Shown here in pieces: positions 53,429 to 53,657 of a DNA stretch of 53,657 bases. The stretch's first letter is position 1. The number at the start of each line of letters is the position of its first letter. Below the pieces are notes generated by a model that had not been told where the DNA came from, made no database searches, and saw only the letters and a list, made by a program, of their open reading frames with translations. The translations under genes and the position numbers were made by a program. The stretch is from the IMG/VR virus record IMGVR_UViG_3300036715_001099, positions 1 through 53,657 of that record; one strand, 5' to 3'. The DNA is from a virus.

Positions 53429-53657
53429 AGCTGAAGACTGAGCAACCCACGCTGTTCCAGACGATGTATTCCGTGACAGAGCTCGCGATGCTTGCTGGGG
53501 TCTCGCGCTACCGCATGGGCCGATTCCTAGCTGCCAACGGCCTTCGCCCGTATCTCAGCGGAAAGGGCCGGCGAGTGGTGCTACTCGCGCAGATCAAGAA
53601 AGTCATGCCTGAACTGTGGGAGTCCATCGAGGAGCGCGCATTCCTGCGTAAAACAGT
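53425..53657 (+). CDS. MerR/excisionase-type helix-turn-helix protein (partial, runs off the window)
   Basis: The ATG overlaps the previous stop as ATGA. The readable 77 residues contain MYSVTELAMLAGVSRYRMGR then FLAANGLRPYLSGKGRR and a following basic segment, a winged helix of the MerR/excisionase kind. The frame is open at the window end. If the ends join, it continues for about 43 more codons through element E1 to a stop at 128-130. Confidence 0.68.
   Translation, partial: MKLKTEQPTLFQTMYSVTELAMLAGVSRYRMGRFLAANGLRPYLSGKGRRVVLLAQIKKVMPELWESIEERAFLRKT

Noticed and set aside
1-53657. Integration module (integrase, excisionase, attP)
   Set aside because: No tyrosine or serine recombinase was recognised. 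The helix-turn-helix protein at the window end is excisionase-like in fold but such proteins are mostly regulators.

Overview
The window reads as a nearly complete, about 62-65% GC, tailed double-stranded DNA phage genome with a siphovirus (long non-contractile tail) gene set. The evidence is an HK97-type capsid set, a separate tail tube gene, a tail assembly chaperone with a -1 frameshift site, a 1114-residue tape measure and no sheath gene. No integrase or excision module was recognised, so a lytic lifestyle is likely but not proven. The host cannot be fixed from the sequence. High GC, sigma-70-like promoters and a holin plus GH19-type lysin fit a high-GC Gram-negative host.

Left arm (239-24875, all + strand). 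It starts with a GroES-like co-chaperonin, a 50-residue ribbon-helix-helix protein and the terminase pair. A portal fused to a MuF-like domain, a prohead protease fused to a scaffold-like tail, and the major capsid protein follow. Next come a probable decoration protein, head-tail connectors, a tail terminator, two related tail tube proteins, the frameshifted chaperones, the tape measure, tail-tip proteins and the lysis genes. Strong hairpins punctuate this operon after the capsid, decoration, 158-aa, tube and holin genes. A bidirectional terminator (25007-25045) separates it from the leftward arm.

Right arm (52498-25076, all - strand). Reading leftward it starts with small unknown proteins and a pyrimidine-dimer-glycosylase-like protein. 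A DpdA-like (TGT-fold) 7-deazaguanine DNA insertion enzyme, a primase-helicase and a DNA ligase follow. The next cluster holds a CMP/dCMP-type deaminase, a 5-hmdU-kinase-helical / aGPT-pyrophosphorylase-like protein, a TAGT-like glycosyltransferase and a thymidylate-synthase homologue. Then come an HD nucleotidase, an SSB-like protein, a family A DNA polymerase, two PD-(D/E)XK nucleases and an SF2 helicase. The cluster predicts hypermodified pyrimidines in the DNA, and DpdA predicts a second modification on guanine.

Distal early region (25076-32833). About 17 small, mostly unknown genes sit in short transcription cassettes. I count 15 near-identical promoters (minus strand TTGC(A/G)N, 16-17 nt, then usually TACTCT), often with a terminator upstream. 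In some cases the terminator hairpin overlaps the promoter. Six of the proteins end in the same roughly 45-residue module (consensus KRGxSAARFxxY ... GGTxADLRWDxxHG).

Non-coding features. A GC-rich dispersed element shares a core TAGCCCTCYRGCGGGGC in three places, one of them inside the deaminase coding sequence, and has two weaker relatives. A 100-nt element after 10931 has crossing (pseudoknot-capable) helices. A 48-bp perfect direct repeat lies at 32876/32948. The AT-rich region 52500-52834 carries a divergent promoter and repeated GTGTAAC motifs. A rightward pair of regulator-like genes begins at about 52847, and the second one runs off the window end.
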